From NCBI GenBank assembly GCA_019186825.1, contig JABARP010000009.1, forward strand, positions 1-48,359: a stretch of DNA of 48,359 nt, given 5' to 3'. Below the pieces are notes generated by a model. The model was not told the DNA's origin and ran no database searches. It worked only from the letters and a program-made list of their open reading frames with translations. Below, one piece after another: positions 7,888-16,161 of the stretch (positions are counted from its first letter, which is position 1; every line of letters starts with the position of its first letter). Made by a program: the position numbers and the translations under genes. This stretch comes from Pyrinomonadaceae bacterium. Lineage in GTDB: Bacteria > Acidobacteriota > Blastocatellia > Pyrinomonadales > Pyrinomonadaceae.

Positions 7888-9021
7888 TTGCCAAAAGCAG
7901 CTACAAGCCGAAAGCCTGAGAAGAGGGCCAATCTGAGTTCGCCCAAAACCACCAAAAAGGCCGCACCCAAACCCGAGAAAGTGGACTCGAGCACCTTCCT
8001 GGACGTCGAAGAGGCGATCCGGGAATACGAGGATCGCAAAGCTTCTCAACTTAAGGCGATTAAGAAGGTCGATAAAGAGACCCTTCGTGAAATGCTCTAC
8101 CAGATGGTTCTGGGACGGCATTTCGAAGAGAAGTGCGCCGAAGTTTACCGCATGGGTAAGATCGGCGGATTCTGCCACCTTTATATCGGCCAGGAAGCGA
8201 TCGCGATCGGCACGATGCTCTCGCTGAATAAGGACGATATGGTCATTACGTCATATCGCGACCACGTTCAGGCGATGGTCAAGGGCCTTTCGCCGGAGAG
8301 CGTTATGGCCGAACTTTACGGCCGCGAAGGCGGATGCGTAAAGGGCAAAGGCGGCTCGATGCATATGTTCTCAAAGGAGCATCATTTCTACGGCGGACAT
8401 GGCATCGTCGGCGGCCAGATCGGCGTCGGCACGGGAATGGCGTACGCCGCAAAATACAAGCGCACGGGCCAGGTCGTTCTCTGCTTCTTCGGCGAAGCTG
8501 CTGTCAACCAAGGCATCTTTCACGAATCGCTCAATATGGCGGAGCTTTGGGGCCTGCCGGTCATCTACATTTGCGAGAACAACCGCTACGGAATGGGCAC
8601 TTCGCAAAAGCGTGCGATGAGCGCGCGCAGCATCGCGAAAAAAGCCGAATCCTATGAGATGGCGAACGAGTTCGTCGATGGCATGGACGTGATGGCTGTC
8701 CGCGGCGCAACCCGCCGTGCGGTCGAACGTGCACGGAATGAAAGCAAGCCGACGCTGCTCGAGATCCGCGCCTATCGCTATATGGGCCACTCAATGTCCG
8801 ATCCCGGCAACTACCGCACACGCGAGGAGATCCTGAAATATCAGGAACGCGATCCGATCATCCTTTTCAAGGACAGCCTGAAGGAAGCAAAGGTACTGAA
8901 CGAAAAGGATTTCGACGAGATCGAACAGCGGGCGGTAGAAGCAACAGCAAGCGCGCTGAAATTCGCCGACGAAAGCCCGTATCCGAGCGAAAGCGAACTC
9001 TTGACCGACGTCCTCGCATAA
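7888..9021 (+). CDS. pdhA: pyruvate dehydrogenase E1 component, alpha subunit
   Basis: Thiamine diphosphate-dependent decarboxylase half of the E1 heterotetramer that turns pyruvate into acetyl groups for E2. The protein is 377 residues from TTG 7888, chosen because GGGAGGA at 7874-7880 is seven bases upstream. It starts with about 60 residues rich in Lys, Ala and Pro, an unusual disordered extension. Then come GGFCHLYIGQEA, the YRDHVQAM segment, GKGGSMHMF, GHGIVGGQIGVGTG and the cofactor motif running to YICENNRYGMGT. The cofactor motif begins GEAAVNQG where most relatives have GDGAxNxG. Phosphorylatable-loop-like YRYMGHSMSDP is present. E1 beta follows after 72 bases. Confidence 0.93.
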   Translation: MPKAATSRKPEKRANLSSPKTTKKAAPKPEKVDSSTFLDVEEAIREYEDRKASQLKAIKKVDKETLREMLYQMVLGRHFEEKCAEVYRMGKIGGFCHLYIGQEAIAIGTMLSLNKDDMVITSYRDHVQAMVKGLSPESVMAELYGREGGCVKGKGGSMHMFSKEHHFYGGHGIVGGQIGVGTGMAYAAKYKRTGQVVLCFFGEAAVNQGIFHESLNMAELWGLPVIYICENNRYGMGTSQKRAMSARSIAKKAESYEMANEFVDGMDVMAVRGATRRAVERARNESKPTLLEIRAYRYMGHSMSDPGNYRTREEILKYQERDPIILFKDSLKEAKVLNEKDFDEIEQRAVEATASALKFADESPYPSESELLTDVLA

Positions 9022-9093
9022 GGGACGTGCATTCATCGCCGGCAGTCCGGCAGGAACACCGTAAGCGGCAACGCTTCGATCATTGAAATTTGT

Positions 9094-10077
9094 ATGGCAA
9101 CGATGACTATCCGCGACGCCTTGAACCAGGCACTTCGCGAAGAACTTATTAGGGACGAGAACGTCTTCATCATGGGTGAAGAGGTCGCCGAATACGACGG
9201 TGCTTATAAGGTTACGCGCGGCCTTTGGAAAGAATTCGGCGATAAGCGCGTCGTCGATGCTCCGATCACAGAGCTTGGTTTTGCGGGCCTCGGAGTCGGT
9301 GCGGCGATGGCCGGACTGCGGCCCGTGATCGAATTCATGACGTGGAATTTCTCGATCCTTGCTGCCGATCAGATCATCAACCACGCCGCGAAGATGCTCT
9401 ATATGTCGGGTGGTGAATTCAACATCCCGATCGTCTTCCGCGGGCCGAACGGCTCTGCCTATCAGGTCTCATCGCAGCACTCGCAGGCGCTCGAAGCAAT
9501 GTATGCGAACTTCCCCGGCCTAAAGGTCGTGATGCCGTCAAACGCCGCCGATGCGAAAGGCTTGCTCAAATCTGCGATCCGCGACGACAATCCTGTCATC
9601 TTTATGGAACAGGAACGTATGTACGGTATGAAGGCGGAGGTTCCCGAGGACGAGGATTTCACGATCCCGCTCGGCGTCGCGGACGTCAAACGCGAAGGCA
9701 CGGACTGCACGATCGTCGCGCGTTCGATGACCGTCCCGATGGCGCTCGAAGCCGCGGAAAAGATCAAGGAGCAGTTCGATGTCTCGGTCGAGGTCGTCGA
9801 TCCGCGAACGATCAAGCCGCTCGATATCGACACGATCGCAAACTCCGTCAGGAAGACGAATCGCCTCGTTATCGTCGAAGAATCGCACTCGTTCGCATCC
9901 GTCGGTGCAGAGATCTCGCATCAGATCATGGACAGCGCGTTCGATTATCTCGATGCGCCGATCAAGCGTATTTCCACCGAGGAAACGCCGATGCCGTACG
10001 CGAAGAATCTCGAAGCACTGGCACTTCCCAGCGTCGATAAGATCATCGCCGCCGTAAAGGAAGTTTGCTATTTGTAA
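9094..10077 (+). CDS. pdhB: pyruvate dehydrogenase E1 component, beta subunit
   Basis: Partner of PdhA in the E1 enzyme, 327 residues, a full-length transketolase-like subunit. Family signatures are FIMGEEVAEYDGAYKVTRGL near residue 25, DAPITELGFAGLGVGAAMAGLRP near 58, the EFMTWNF segment, FRGPNGSAYQVSSQHSQ near 115, and the C-terminal VVDPRTIKPLD and VEESHSFASVGAEI of the transketolase C domain. The start ATG has no strong Shine-Dalgarno element. The TAA stop is directly followed by the ATG of the broken brnT gene, so the toxin remnant sits flush against this gene and separates it from the E2 gene. Confidence 0.95.
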   Translation: MATMTIRDALNQALREELIRDENVFIMGEEVAEYDGAYKVTRGLWKEFGDKRVVDAPITELGFAGLGVGAAMAGLRPVIEFMTWNFSILAADQIINHAAKMLYMSGGEFNIPIVFRGPNGSAYQVSSQHSQALEAMYANFPGLKVVMPSNAADAKGLLKSAIRDDNPVIFMEQERMYGMKAEVPEDEDFTIPLGVADVKREGTDCTIVARSMTVPMALEAAEKIKEQFDVSVEVVDPRTIKPLDIDTIANSVRKTNRLVIVEESHSFASVGAEISHQIMDSAFDYLDAPIKRISTEETPMPYAKNLEALALPSVDKIIAAVKEVCYL

Positions 10078-10368
10078 ATGAATTTTTCGTGGGATTAGAC
10101 GAAGCAGGCGAAGGTTCTAGCCGAACATAAAGTCGATTTTGCTAGAATTGTTGATGTTTTTGAAGATCCGTTTGCGATCGAGGCGATCGACGAAATTCAT
10201 TCTACAGACGATGATGTAAGGTTTACAATTATCGGCTTGACCCGTGAATATGGGCTGATCTTTTTGGTCTTTACCGAACCCTCAGAAGCGGAACTTCGAT
10301 TCGTGACCGCAAGAAAGGCGGAACCTTGGATGACAATGCTTTATGACAAGGAACGAAGCAAAAGATAA
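10078..10368 (+). pseudogene. BrnT-like toxin gene, broken by an amber codon
   Basis: Reading from ATG 10078, the frame is MNFSWD, then TAG at 10096-10098, then 89 uninterrupted codons to TAA 10366-10368. The translation across the TAG matches the BrnT ribonuclease toxin pattern: WDxTKQAKVLAEHKVDF at the start, VFEDPF, HSTDDDVRFTIIGLTREYGLIF in the middle and ELRFVTARKAEPW at the end. BrnT proteins normally have an acidic or similar residue right after WD, so GAG to TAG by one base would explain the lesion. No in-frame ATG, GTG or TTG occurs soon after the stop; the first is near codon 57, past half the fold. It overlaps the next gene by 26 bases. Confidence 0.82.
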
Positions 10369-10549
10369 GTTAGAGTTCGTGGAAACTAGCAAAGAGGAAC
10401 ACGAGCACGGCTTGAGGCGGATCAAGAGGCGGCACTACACCGGTCCTCCGGAGTTGTTGGGTTCTCAAATTTCATTGGAAGAATTGCGCGAAGAACTTTT
10501 GAACGATCCTGAGTTCATTGACAGGCTCCGTAAGAAACTCGCGGCATGA
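10343..10549 (+). CDS. small protein, putative antitoxin partner of the BrnT remnant
   Basis: A 68-residue, highly charged protein that starts inside the last codons of the brnT remnant, the usual position of the antitoxin in BrnT/BrnA loci. It has a charged N-terminal half with an RRIKRRHYTGPPEL segment and a helical C-terminal half (SLEELREELLNDPEFIDRLRKKL). It does not show the typical BrnA ribbon-helix-helix tail, so it may be a different antitoxin class. The reading frame is intact. Its stop overlaps the start of the GIY-YIG-like gene (ATGA at 10546). The role is inferred from position. Confidence 0.55.
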   Translation: MTRNEAKDKLEFVETSKEEHEHGLRRIKRRHYTGPPELLGSQISLEELREELLNDPEFIDRLRKKLAA

Positions 10550-10956
10550 CAAATATTGACAAAAAGGCGGCGATCCGCGAATACAAGCTGAATGCGCGGC
10601 CGATGGCGGTCTTTCAGATCCGAAACACCGTGAATGAGCGCGTGTTCGTTGATTCGAGCACGGACCTTCCGGGCAAGATCAACCGCCACAAGTTCCAGCT
10701 CAACGCGGGCAATCATCCCGTCAGACAACTGCTGGCGGACTGGAAGGAATTTGGCGGGACGGCGTTCGAGTTCGAGGTGCTTGAGGACTACGCGCCGCCG
10801 GAAAACAAGCCTGAGGCCGCACGCGAAGATCTTGCATCGCTCGAAAGCCTTTGGCTCGAAAAGCTTGCGGGCGAAGGCATTGCGGTTTACAACGAGCGTA
10901 AACTGACCCGCGAGGAACGCCTTGCGATGATCGCCGCAAATCGACGAGTAAGCTAG
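10546..10956 (+). CDS. GIY-YIG nuclease-like family protein
   Basis: A 136-residue protein of a small, divergent GIY-YIG-related family. The order of elements fits: a first strand PMAVFQIRNTVNERVFVDSS (in place of GIYxI...YIGQS), then a NRHKFQLNAG segment, then LLADWKEFGGTAFEFEVLEDY, then LESLWLEKL with the conserved Glu, and an Asn in AVYNERK near the end. The GIY and YIG tripeptides themselves are degenerate, as in related proteins, so nuclease activity is uncertain. It overlaps the upstream small gene by four bases and probably arrived with it. The E2 gene follows after 51 bases with its own strong ribosome binding site. Confidence 0.65.
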   Translation: MTNIDKKAAIREYKLNARPMAVFQIRNTVNERVFVDSSTDLPGKINRHKFQLNAGNHPVRQLLADWKEFGGTAFEFEVLEDYAPPENKPEAAREDLASLESLWLEKLAGEGIAVYNERKLTREERLAMIAANRRVS

Positions 10957-11007
10957 TTTTTGGAAGGTCGTTTCGCGACCCTGTCAATCGACAAGAAGTA
11001 GGAGATT

Positions 11008-12300
11008 ATGGCTGAAAAATTTTTAATGCCGAAGCTTTCGCCCACGATGGAAGAGGGGCAAATTTCGCGTTGGGTGAAGAAGGAAGGCGAATCGTTCGGG
11101 GCGAACGAAACCCTCGCCGAGGTCGATACTGACAAGGCGACGATGGAAATGACCGCCCTTTCCGGCGGCACGCTTCTGAAGATCCTGAAGGGTGACGGCG
11201 ACACCGCCGCTCTCGGCGAAGCCATCGCGATCATCGGCCAAAAAGGCGAGGACATCTCGGCTCTCCTTTCCGAGGTCTCGGCAAATGGCAAAACTGCCGC
11301 CGCGGTAGCTCCCGCGAAAAAGGAAGAACCGGCTCCGGCTCCGCAGAAGGAAGCAGTTTCCGCCGCCGCTGCTGCAACTGCTCCGGCAAAAGTAGCAACT
11401 GCTCCCGCAGCGGTGCAGCCGCAGGGCCGTCTGATCGTCTCGCCGATCGCCGCTCGTATGGCGGCAGAGAACAACCTCGACCTTCGGTCGGTCGCAGGCT
11501 CCGGCCCGAATGGCCGCATCATCAAACGCGACATCGAGCAGGCACTTGCCGGCGGGGGTTCAACTGCCGCAAAAGCAGCGCCGAGCTTTACCCCCTCGAC
11601 CGTCGTCGGTGCATCCGGTTATCGCGAAGAGCCGACCTCGCAGATGCGTCGCGTTATCGCATCGCGCCTTACGGAATCCATCGGCCCGGTACCGACGTTC
11701 TATCTAACGCGTGAGATCGAAATGGACAACGTCCTTTCCCTGCGAAAGGCGATCAACGCTTCTCTTCCCGACGAGCAGAAGGTCAGCGTCAATGACATTC
11801 TCGTCAAAGCGGTCGCGATGGCTCTGCAAAAGCATCCATACGTCAATGCTTCGTATCAGGACCGCACGCTGCGGTTTTACGAGCAGGCCGATATCGGCGT
11901 CGCCGTTGCGATCGACGAAGGCCTGATCACGCCCGTCATTCGCGGCGCGAACCTCAAGGGCTTTGTCGAGATCGGAGCAGAGGTCCGCTCACTTGCCGCA
12001 CGTGCAAGAGACAAGAAACTCCAGCCCGAAGAATATACCGGCGCGACGTTCTCGGTCTCGAACCTCGGTATGTTCGGCATCAAGGAATTCACCGCTATCA
12101 TCAATCCACCCGAGGCAGGCATCCTAGCAGTCGGTTCGGCGACGCCGACGCCTGTCGTACGCGACGGACAGATCGTCGTGCGTTCGATCATGAACATCAC
12201 GATGTCTTGTGATCATCGCGTTATCGACGGCGCGACAGGTGCAAAATTCCTCGACACGCTGACCAGGATGCTCGAGCAACCCGCTATGATGCTCGCGTAA
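11008..12300 (+). CDS. pdhC: pyruvate dehydrogenase E2, dihydrolipoamide acetyltransferase
   Basis: Core acyltransferase of the pyruvate dehydrogenase complex. The 430 residues comprise one lipoyl domain (about 1-80, lipoylated Lys in DTDKATMEM), a long Ala/Pro-rich linker (about 90-145), a peripheral subunit-binding domain (about 150-185, VSPIAARMAAENNLDL and GPNGRIIKRDIE), another linker, and the catalytic domain from about residue 210 with the active-site MSCDHRVIDGATGA near the C terminus. A strong AGGAGA lies seven bases before the ATG. E3 (lipoamide dehydrogenase) is not in the window. The gene ends 22 bases before a bidirectional terminator. Confidence 0.95.
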   Translation: MAEKFLMPKLSPTMEEGQISRWVKKEGESFGANETLAEVDTDKATMEMTALSGGTLLKILKGDGDTAALGEAIAIIGQKGEDISALLSEVSANGKTAAAVAPAKKEEPAPAPQKEAVSAAAAATAPAKVATAPAAVQPQGRLIVSPIAARMAAENNLDLRSVAGSGPNGRIIKRDIEQALAGGGSTAAKAAPSFTPSTVVGASGYREEPTSQMRRVIASRLTESIGPVPTFYLTREIEMDNVLSLRKAINASLPDEQKVSVNDILVKAVAMALQKHPYVNASYQDRTLRFYEQADIGVAVAIDEGLITPVIRGANLKGFVEIGAEVRSLAARARDKKLQPEEYTGATFSVSNLGMFGIKEFTAIINPPEAGILAVGSATPTPVVRDGQIVVRSIMNITMSCDHRVIDGATGAKFLDTLTRMLEQPAMMLA

Positions 12301-12321
12301 ACGTCATCGAGATCCAATAAG

Positions 12322-12350
12322 AAAGGCCGCCCATCAAGAGGCGGCCTTTT
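12322..12350. terminator. bidirectional intrinsic terminator between pdhC and the M28 peptidase
   Basis: AAAGGCCGCC at 12322-12331 pairs with GGCGGCCTTT at 12340-12349 around an 8-base loop, with TTTT on the plus side and an A run that reads as T on the minus side. It lies between two convergent genes and would serve both. Confidence 0.85.
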
Positions 12351-12372
12351 CGCGCAAAAAGCATTTCCCCGT

Positions 12373-14043
12373 TTACTTATCTTCCGATTCGTCCTCAGGG
12401 ATCGGCTTCGAATTACCGCGGTCATACTTCGAAAACCGCGATGTCTTCAGCCACGAAGGCATCTCCGGTGCTTCGGAGATCTGCCAGCCCATTACGGCCA
12501 TCACTTCGGCGACGGTCTCCGGACCGGTCCAATCCCACGAATCCTTGATCGTGTCGCCCGGCTGGTGATAATCACCTTTCTCCCAATCCTTGATCTTCTT
12601 CATCCACACCTCTTTGTCGCCGGCAGGCGCGCCGAGAAGCATCAGCGACGGTACGCCGCGTTCGACGAACGAATAATGATCCGAGCGGTAAAAGACCTTT
12701 TCGTCAGGCATCGGGTCAGGTATCACGTTCACCTCGAAACTTCGCGCGACATTCTCGAGCAGCGGCCCAAGCGTCGAATGTTCGGCACCGTAACCGACGA
12801 TCGTTTTCACCGGCCCATAAACCTCCGAACCGATGCCGTCGAGATTCAAGTTGGCGGCGACCTTCTTAATGTCCCAGGTCGGCTCCTTTGCCCAATACTT
12901 CGAACCGAAGAGCCCGTATTCTTCGCCCGTGACCGCGAGGAAAATGAGCGATCGTTTCGGCTTGACTGCAAGCTTTGAGTAAGCCTCGGCAACCGCGATC
13001 ATCTCGGCCGTGCCCAACGCATTGTCAGCCGCACCGTAATAGATCTTGTCGTTGATCTTGCCGTATGCGTCGTAGTGTGCAGAAAAGAGCACGGCCTGTG
13101 AGCTTAGCTTCGGGTCGCTTCCCTCGATCACTCCGGCGACGTTGTAGGCCGTTACCTTATGAACGTTGATCTTCGAGACGGCTTTTGCCTTTACCTTCAG
13201 GTCCTTACCGCGAAACTTCGTGTCGCCGGCAAGCCCGATCGCCTGCTCTCTCGTCATTCCGGCCGCCTTGAAGACCTTTTCGATGCCCTGCGCGGTCGTT
13301 GATACGAAGACCGGTGCCTGGCTCGGATAATATTCTTTCTCGCCCCCGAGGTTGAGCTGGCGACGCTTGTAATAATCGACGGCCTGATCCTCGGTCTGCT
13401 CTTCGTCACCGCGGCTGAACGTAACGATGCCGGCCGGCCGCTTGCTGAAGAGATTCATCATGATCGCGCGCTGAAGCTTCTGTTTTTGCCACGCCTCTTT
13501 CGGAAAGCCGGGCGGCGGGCCTTCGATCATCACAACGAATTTCCCGCTGATGTCGACATCGCCAAGCTGGTCGATCCCGGCGGCCTTTCCCTGGATCGCG
13601 TAGCCGACAAAAACGATGTCGCCGCTTGCGCTTCGGTTTCCAACCGCAGGCGAGAACGCAAAATCATCGCCGTACGAAAGTGCAGTGTCGCCGACCGAGA
13701 GGCTCGTCGCAGGGTCGACGGTCGTTTCCGTAAAACCGACCTTTTGAAGGAAACTGCCCTTGTCTCCCAGAGGCTTTAGGCCGAGGGCTTTGAACTTGTC
13801 GGCGATCCAGTTCGCTGCTTTCTCGCCGCCCGGCTGGCCGGTTCCGCGGCCTTCCATCTCGGGGGTCGTTAACGCCGTGGTCGTGTCCTTGATGGACTGG
13901 ATTGTAAGGCCTTCGCGTATTTGATCCGCGATCGAAGGCGCCGGTGCTGCGGTTTGTGCGGCCGCCGGCGTAATGAATGACGCCACGAGTGCCGCAGTAA
14001 CTATGAACGCCGGCCACTTGCGGCGAACTTCTCTTGATCTCAT
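12373..14043 (-). CDS. secreted M28-family zinc metallopeptidase
   Basis: An exported aminopeptidase-like enzyme of 556 residues. Residues 1-30 are a signal peptide ending in PAAAQ. A PA-like insert occupies about 130-300. The M28 catalytic part follows with visible two-zinc ligands: His323 in SAHYDAYG, Asp340 in YGAADNALG, the Glu pair 374-375 in TGEEYGLFGS, Asp402 in NLDGIG and His455 in SDHYSF. The GRGTGQPGGEKAA segment near residue 65 is typical of these acidobacterial peptidases. Substrates are probably peptides outside the cytoplasm. It ends against the pdhC terminator and is divergent from the EamA transporter. Confidence 0.92.
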   Translation of the reverse strand: MRSREVRRKWPAFIVTAALVASFITPAAAQTAAPAPSIADQIREGLTIQSIKDTTTALTTPEMEGRGTGQPGGEKAANWIADKFKALGLKPLGDKGSFLQKVGFTETTVDPATSLSVGDTALSYGDDFAFSPAVGNRSASGDIVFVGYAIQGKAAGIDQLGDVDISGKFVVMIEGPPPGFPKEAWQKQKLQRAIMMNLFSKRPAGIVTFSRGDEEQTEDQAVDYYKRRQLNLGGEKEYYPSQAPVFVSTTAQGIEKVFKAAGMTREQAIGLAGDTKFRGKDLKVKAKAVSKINVHKVTAYNVAGVIEGSDPKLSSQAVLFSAHYDAYGKINDKIYYGAADNALGTAEMIAVAEAYSKLAVKPKRSLIFLAVTGEEYGLFGSKYWAKEPTWDIKKVAANLNLDGIGSEVYGPVKTIVGYGAEHSTLGPLLENVARSFEVNVIPDPMPDEKVFYRSDHYSFVERGVPSLMLLGAPAGDKEVWMKKIKDWEKGDYHQPGDTIKDSWDWTGPETVAEVMAVMGWQISEAPEMPSWLKTSRFSKYDRGNSKPIPEDESEDK

Positions 14044-14082
14044 AATCTACCTTTCTCGATTGCTAAAAAATCGCCGCGACTT

Positions 14083-15036
14083 TTGCGGCTTTTGCTATTA
14101 TCAACTTTGGCCGTTGCAAACCAAAATCTCGAAGACCACTCGGGCGACGACGGCCATCTTTCCGCATTCGCCGCCCTCGTCGCCGTCCAGATTTTTTACG
14201 GAACGCTGCCGGTCGCGGGCAAGATCGTTCTTGCTCACATTCCGGCGCTTGCCCTTGTCGGGTTTCGCGTCGGGATCACGGCGGCCGTGCTCGTAATATT
14301 CCAGACAATACGCGGGCGCGTTTGGCTCCCGAACAAAAAAGACTATTGGCGGTTCGCCGTACTCTGTGTCTTCGGCGTACTGCTGAATCAATATCTATTC
14401 ATCGGCGGCCTTTCGCTTACGCGCGCGTCGAACGCCTCGATCCTTGCGGTTACGATCCCCATTTTTACGTTGATCATCAGCGTAATGTTTCGCTACGAAA
14501 GGCTCTTTTTCCTGAAGGTCATTGGCGTTGCACTCGCGGCAGCAGGCGTGATATTTCTGATCGATCCGCGAAACGCATCCTTTGACAGCGCGACGACCCG
14601 CGGCGACATTATGATGGTCCTGAATTCCCTCGCGTTCGGCATTTACGTTGCCGTCTCGAAGGACATAATTTCGCGGAACGGCCCATTTCGTTCGATGATG
14701 TGGGTGTTCATCTTTTCGAGCATCGTCGCCGTCCCCGTCGGGGCATTTAGCCTTTCGACCGTCGATCTTGCTCTGATCCCGGCTTCCGTCTGGACGCTCA
14801 TCGCATATATCGGCATCGGTGCGACCGCCGCTCCTTACCTGCTGAACGCTTACGCCGTCACCCGCGTGAAGCCATCGACCGTCGCCATTTTCATCTACCT
14901 GCAGCCGATCATCGGCGTCATCCTCGCCGTCGTCTTTTTGAAGGAACAAATGGGCGCAAGCTTTATCATCGCTTCATTGCTCGTCTTTGCCGGCCTCTAC
15001 CTCGCCACTCGCCGCAACGCCGAAGCCCACGCGTAG
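14083..15036 (+). CDS. EamA-family (DMT) transporter
   Basis: An inner-membrane protein of up to 317 residues with about ten hydrophobic helices arranged as two EamA repeats, the fold of drug/metabolite transporters. The first repeat starts at LSAFAALVAVQIFYGTLPVAGK, the second near GDIMMVLNSLAFGIYVAVSK, and the end carries IFIYLQPIIGVILAVVFLKEQ, typical of the family's last two helices. The start is uncertain: TTG codons occur at 14083, 14092 and 14107, all without a clear ribosome binding site, and the family usually begins close to the HLSAFAALVAV stretch. The substrate cannot be deduced. Its start is about 40 bases from the divergent peptidase start. Confidence 0.85.
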   Translation: MRLLLLSTLAVANQNLEDHSGDDGHLSAFAALVAVQIFYGTLPVAGKIVLAHIPALALVGFRVGITAAVLVIFQTIRGRVWLPNKKDYWRFAVLCVFGVLLNQYLFIGGLSLTRASNASILAVTIPIFTLIISVMFRYERLFFLKVIGVALAAAGVIFLIDPRNASFDSATTRGDIMMVLNSLAFGIYVAVSKDIISRNGPFRSMMWVFIFSSIVAVPVGAFSLSTVDLALIPASVWTLIAYIGIGATAAPYLLNAYAVTRVKPSTVAIFIYLQPIIGVILAVVFLKEQMGASFIIASLLVFAGLYLATRRNAEAHA

Positions 15037-15042
15037 GGAAAC

Positions 15043-15447
15043 TCAAGCCTCCGTCTTCTGTTTATTCCAACCGCGCGCGGGCCCCGTCGTGTGCAGACTC
15101 AGCACGAGGATGTCGCCGTCCATCACCGGCGATCGAAACAATATGGTTTCCATCGGCCGTATCTGAAAGTGTCTGCAGAAATTTGCCGCGTAGAAGATGC
15201 GTGCATTCACGCGCTCCCCGTCCTTCTTCTTCAAGATGAACGCGTTCGCAACCGTGATGGACGACCGCTTGATGCCGATCAGCTGAAGCCGCGTGTCATA
15301 AAAAAGCACGACGGCGTCCGGATGGCCGAGAGCCTTCAACGCCGCTCCGTTCAAGTAAAAAGTTCCCGTCCGCGTCATCGTCACGCGGATCGTTTCCGCA
15401 TCCTGCACGATCGGGCCTTCGCTGAATTCGATCCAATTGATGTTCAT
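15043..15447 (-). CDS. conserved hypothetical protein
   Basis: A 134-residue soluble protein I cannot assign. It begins MNINWIEFSEGP and has an RVTMTRTGTFYLNGAALKALG segment followed by DAVVLFYDTRLQLIGI, a beta-rich pattern of alternating short strands. A basic middle (ILKKKDGERVNARIFYAANF) and a last strand ETILFRSPVMDGDILVLSL follow. The pattern recalls small all-beta domains, perhaps nucleic-acid or partner binding, but no catalytic motif is visible. It is convergent with the EamA gene (six bases apart) and divergent from the hairpin-rich region before the STAS gene. Confidence 0.7.
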   Translation of the reverse strand: MNINWIEFSEGPIVQDAETIRVTMTRTGTFYLNGAALKALGHPDAVVLFYDTRLQLIGIKRSSITVANAFILKKKDGERVNARIFYAANFCRHFQIRPMETILFRSPVMDGDILVLSLHTTGPARGWNKQKTEA

Positions 15448-15837
15448 AACAGAATGAATGTATCATCTCTGCAACATCGTTGCAAGGCGAATTTGGATAA
15501 ACTGTCCTCCGGCACGACCTATCCGAACCGTGGAAAACCTACGTGTTCCCACGTAGATCCCATCCAAATCCCGCCCCGCCCGGAAAACATCGTATCCATT
15601 CGTCCGCCGCACCCGACGGCCCGGCAAGGGCACCCGACGGACACCATTTTTTCGAAATTCGGCAAAAAACGCATTCATTTTTTGCACGTTTTGTGCAATT
15701 TCGCATTTTTCGGAACCAATAAAAATGGGCACTTCAGAAAATTCGCGCGCAAAAAACGCGCAAAATGAACATTTTGCAACCAAACGTCCTGAAATGACGT
15801 AGAATGGCCATATTCATTGGATCACACGCAAAAAGCG
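15448..15837. other. non-coding region with clustered inverted repeats
   Basis: This 390-base gap between divergent genes holds several perfect palindromes and no convincing gene. They are CTACGTG/CACGTAG (15539-15545, 15550-15556), TTGCAC/GTGCAA (15682-15687, 15693-15698) and GCAAAATG/CATTTTGC (15760-15767, 15770-15777), plus a GCGCG/CGCGC pair at about 15745-15761. CACCCGACGG is repeated at 15610-15619 and 15631-15640. The AT-rich stretch 15650-15780 probably contains promoters, but no clear -35/-10 pair stands out. Confidence 0.55.
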
Positions 15838-16122
15838 ATGCCGACAAATATCACCGAAACGGTTCAGGCCGAGACAGGAAGAATTTTGCTAAAGGTCGAA
15901 GGCGATCTGATGCTCGATGACGCGCTTCTTCTCGAACGGATCGCAACGTCGATCGTCGAAGAACGGTTGGAGGACGTCGTTATTGACCTTGCCGACCTCG
16001 ACTTTCTAGACAGCGAATCCGCAGGCGTTCTAAGACGCCTTGCTGCGGCCGACGGGATCGAGCTGAACGGCATCGAGATCTTCCTGCAATCGGCGATCGA
16101 TCTCGCCGAACGCGGCGCCTGA
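15838..16122 (+). CDS. STAS-domain protein (anti-sigma-factor-antagonist-like)
   Basis: A 94-residue protein from ATG 15838 (a TTG at 15817 would add seven residues). The pattern is that of a STAS domain: GRILLKVEGDLMLDDALLLE as the first strands and helix, VVIDLADLDFLDSESAGVLRRLA as the central strand and phosphorylatable-Ser loop, and a last helix AIDLAER. The Asp-Ser-Glu-Ser stretch supplies the candidate serine. Such proteins bind anti-sigma kinases or act in other switch circuits. No partner kinase or phosphatase gene lies nearby, so the circuit is unknown. Upstream DNA is unusually rich in palindromes. Confidence 0.7.
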   Translation: MPTNITETVQAETGRILLKVEGDLMLDDALLLERIATSIVEERLEDVVIDLADLDFLDSESAGVLRRLAAADGIELNGIEIFLQSAIDLAERGA

Positions 16123-16161
16123 TTTCCCGCTTACAACTCACTCGGCATATAATTCCGCTGT

